From positions 1-64,000 of the forward strand of contig JAIPJM010000006.1 in the NCBI GenBank assembly GCA_021734255.1: a DNA stretch of 64,000 nucleotides, written 5' to 3'. This stretch comes from Fidelibacterota bacterium. GTDB lineage: Bacteria; Fidelibacterota; UBA8477; JABMPR01. Positions 62,594-64,000 of this stretch are shown one piece after another. The position numbers and the translations under genes were made by a program. Below the pieces are notes generated by a model. That model searched no databases. It saw nothing but the letters and a program-made list of their open reading frames with translations, and was not told where the DNA came from. How positions within the stretch are numbered: position 1 is the stretch's first letter; each line of letters starts with the position of its first letter.

Positions 62594-63766
62594 ATGAAAG
62601 AGCGGATGATATCACTGGATGTTTTTCGAGGATTAACCGTTGGTTTGATGATCCTGGTAAATAACCCCGGTAGTTGGTCGCACATCTATGGACCGTTGCG
62701 CCATGCAAGGTGGCATGGATGGACACCAACTGACCTTGTTTTCCCTTTCTTCCTCTTTATTGTTGGTGTAGCCATGGCGTTAAGCTTTAGTAAGCGTATT
62801 GAGGCAGGTGCTGACCTTAGCGACCTGAAGAAAAAAGTGTGGTCCAGAGGCTTTATCATTATCGCTTTTGGCCTCTTCCTGAATGGCTTTCCTTTCAACA
62901 TTCCACTGAATGCACAGATGGCAGCAGACTTTGAGTTTCTGGACATTTTCAGACGGTTCCAGACCATCAGGCTTGTCGGTGTGCTGCAGCGTATCGGTCT
63001 GGCCTATCTCATTGGTGGCCTGATCGTGCTCTATTTCCGTAATAACAGAGACCGAATTCTTGCCGCCGGAGCACTGGTCCTCATATATGAATTTTTCATG
63101 AGAGTTCCCCTGCTCGATGGCTGGGGCGCCGGTAGTTTTGCGCTCGAGGATAATTTCATTCGCTACATCGATATCCTCATCCTGGGAGAAGCACATATTT
63201 ATGGTGGTATGGGCATCCCCTTCGACCCGGAAGGCCTTTTATCAACCCTGCCGGCTGCTGTAACACTCCTCAGCGGGTTCTGGCTGGGTGAATACCTGCG
63301 GCGCCCTATTGACCATCAGGAGCGCCTGTCCAACCTGAGTGTTATCGGGATAATCCTATTCATATCAGGCTCGCTTATGTCTCTGGTAGAGCCCATCAAT
63401 AAGCAGCTCTGGACGGTCTCGTATGTGGTTACCATGGATGGACTTGCTGTGATGATGATCGTGGTATCATCCTACCTCATTGACGTCAAGAAAATGACCT
63501 TCTGGACCAAACCAGCTATTGTATTCGGCAGCAATCCCCTGGTTGTATTTGTTGGCTCAGGTATAATCGGGCGGATCATGTATATGGTAAAATCAACTGA
63601 TGCAGAAGGGAATATCATATCCATCAAACAGGCTATTTATTCCGGTTTTTTTGTGCCCCTGGCTGGAGAGCTGAATGGATCATTACTCTTCGCCATCACC
63701 AATATTCTGCTCTGGTTGGCGATCTTGTGGTACCTGTACTCAAAGAAGATCTTCGTTAAGATCTAG
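62594..63766 (+). CDS. Multi-span membrane acyltransferase, NagX/HGSNAT-like
   Basis: 390 residues, about ten membrane helices. It begins RMISLDVFRGLTVGLMILVNNPG and has PTDLVFPFFLFIVGVAMALSFSKR, the pattern of the DUF5009/heparan-alpha-glucosaminide-N-acetyltransferase-like family. These transfer acetyl from cytoplasmic acetyl-CoA across the membrane to sugars. The gene is divergent from frdC with a 274-base gap in which nothing else was seen. Confidence 0.88.
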   Translation: MKERMISLDVFRGLTVGLMILVNNPGSWSHIYGPLRHARWHGWTPTDLVFPFFLFIVGVAMALSFSKRIEAGADLSDLKKKVWSRGFIIIAFGLFLNGFPFNIPLNAQMAADFEFLDIFRRFQTIRLVGVLQRIGLAYLIGGLIVLYFRNNRDRILAAGALVLIYEFFMRVPLLDGWGAGSFALEDNFIRYIDILILGEAHIYGGMGIPFDPEGLLSTLPAAVTLLSGFWLGEYLRRPIDHQERLSNLSVIGIILFISGSLMSLVEPINKQLWTVSYVVTMDGLAVMMIVVSSYLIDVKKMTFWTKPAIVFGSNPLVVFVGSGIIGRIMYMVKSTDAEGNIISIKQAIYSGFFVPLAGELNGSLLFAITNILLWLAILWYLYSKKIFVKI

Positions 63767-63868
63767 TAACGCTTAGTTTAGAAAATCGGGAGGACACAGA
63801 GCTTTCCTGGTGGGTAACCACCAAGTACCCCTGTGGTCTCCATGTGCTTCGTGGTTTACGCTTATTTT
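63767..63868. repeat. Intergenic sequence with CACGAAG-like repeat unit
   Basis: The minus strand reads AAACCACGAAGCACATGGAG, then GGTGGTTACCCACC, a short palindrome. ACCACGAAGCAC-type sequence is a common dispersed intergenic repeat in many bacterial genomes. Its function is unknown. Confidence 0.35.
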
Positions 63869-64000
63869 TTAGTACTGAAATTCGAAGTTCAGGCGCCAGC
63901 ATTCATGATCTTCATAGGTGATCATGGTGGCAAATCTGTCCTGAATGGCGATCAGTCTCAACCCCACCTGCCACTGGAAGGTATCGTTAAACCTATTTCT
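63869..64000 (-). CDS. C-terminal end of an outer-membrane protein, cut by the window edge
   Basis: 43 codons plus TAA are open to the right edge. The peptide ends TYEDHECWRLNFEFQY, alternating polar and aromatic residues with a final aromatic, as in beta-barrel proteins. The Cys-Trp near the end resembles the end of LptD-like proteins, but this is too short to be sure. It converges with the acyltransferase gene. Confidence 0.6.
   Translation of the reverse strand, partial: RNRFNDTFQWQVGLRLIAIQDRFATMITYEDHECWRLNFEFQY

Noticed and set aside
1-64000. CRISPR array
   Set aside because: No series of evenly spaced identical short repeats with unique spacers was seen. The only regular repeat is the 84-base tRNA-derived one.

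Overview
The window looks like a chromosome segment from an uncultured, Gram-negative, probably anaerobic or microaerophilic bacterium of the FCB superphylum. Neomarinimicrobiota or a relative such as Calditrichota/KSB1 is my best guess; this is inference, since no rRNA is present. The main support is a secreted FG-GAP/VCBS protein ending in a type-A (Por/FlgD-like) type IX secretion sorting domain, several lipoproteins and outer-membrane barrel proteins, flavin-dependent thymidylate synthase, PPi-type phosphofructokinase, a Wolinella-type fumarate reductase and a group 3b NiFe hydrogenase.

Layout. 1-4.7 kb is the end of a mobile element: an IS630-type transposase fragment, a VirD4/TraD-like DNA-translocating ATPase whose 5' end is probably damaged, an unknown acidic protein, an archaeo-eukaryotic-type primase (AEP, TOTE-like) and an excisionase-like HTH protein. 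It abuts the 3' side of a CAU-anticodon tRNA, which is followed by two tandem, palindrome-interrupted tRNA fragments. 5.3-11 kb is a housekeeping cluster (yqeY-cvpA-mutS2-dnaG). 11.1-17.8 kb is the hydBGDA hydrogenase operon with its maturation protease, a CheY-like regulator, a membrane histidine kinase and an ACT-domain protein. 18-20.6 kb is a tight Nudix-Rieske-ElbB-cupin-LON operon, followed by a glycerophosphodiesterase, a penicillin-acylase-family enzyme and a CHAD protein.

25-31.1 kb is a single 2063-codon gene that fuses AddA-like and AddB-like recombination helicase-nuclease subunits. 31.3-34.8 kb holds a zinc ribbon, an E2-like acyltransferase without the usual catalytic His, an NlpC/P60-plus-barrel lipoprotein and a secreted LIM-domain/DA1-like peptidase. 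34.9-41.1 kb is an inositol-phospholipid cluster: myo-inositol-phosphate synthase, CDP-alcohol phosphatidyltransferase, a small membrane protein and two PAP2/AUR1-like proteins, with two acetyltransferases between the last two.

41.2-44.4 kb has tRNA-Glu, tRNA-His, PPi-PFK, a micro-membrane protein, thyX and a CysQ-like phosphatase. 44.4-52.3 kb is a long envelope operon (barrel proteins, a lipoprotein with FDPxTG repeats, a YidD-like protein, an ectonucleotide-pyrophosphatase-like lipoprotein, a 32-residue membrane peptide and a large RHS-like repeat lipoprotein). It faces a TetR gene across two palindromic operators. 53-58.8 kb holds lipoproteins, pabA/pabB and the T9SS cargo protein. 58.8-62.3 kb is frdCAB, 62.6-63.8 kb a multi-membrane-span acyltransferase, and the window ends inside an outer-membrane protein gene.

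How the genes work together: hydrogenase (NADP(H)) and fumarate reductase point to H2-linked and fumarate/succinate-linked energy metabolism. The inositol cluster points to inositol-containing membrane lipids. The TetR-facing operon looks like an inducible envelope-remodelling unit. No CRISPR array, rRNA or complete prophage was seen.
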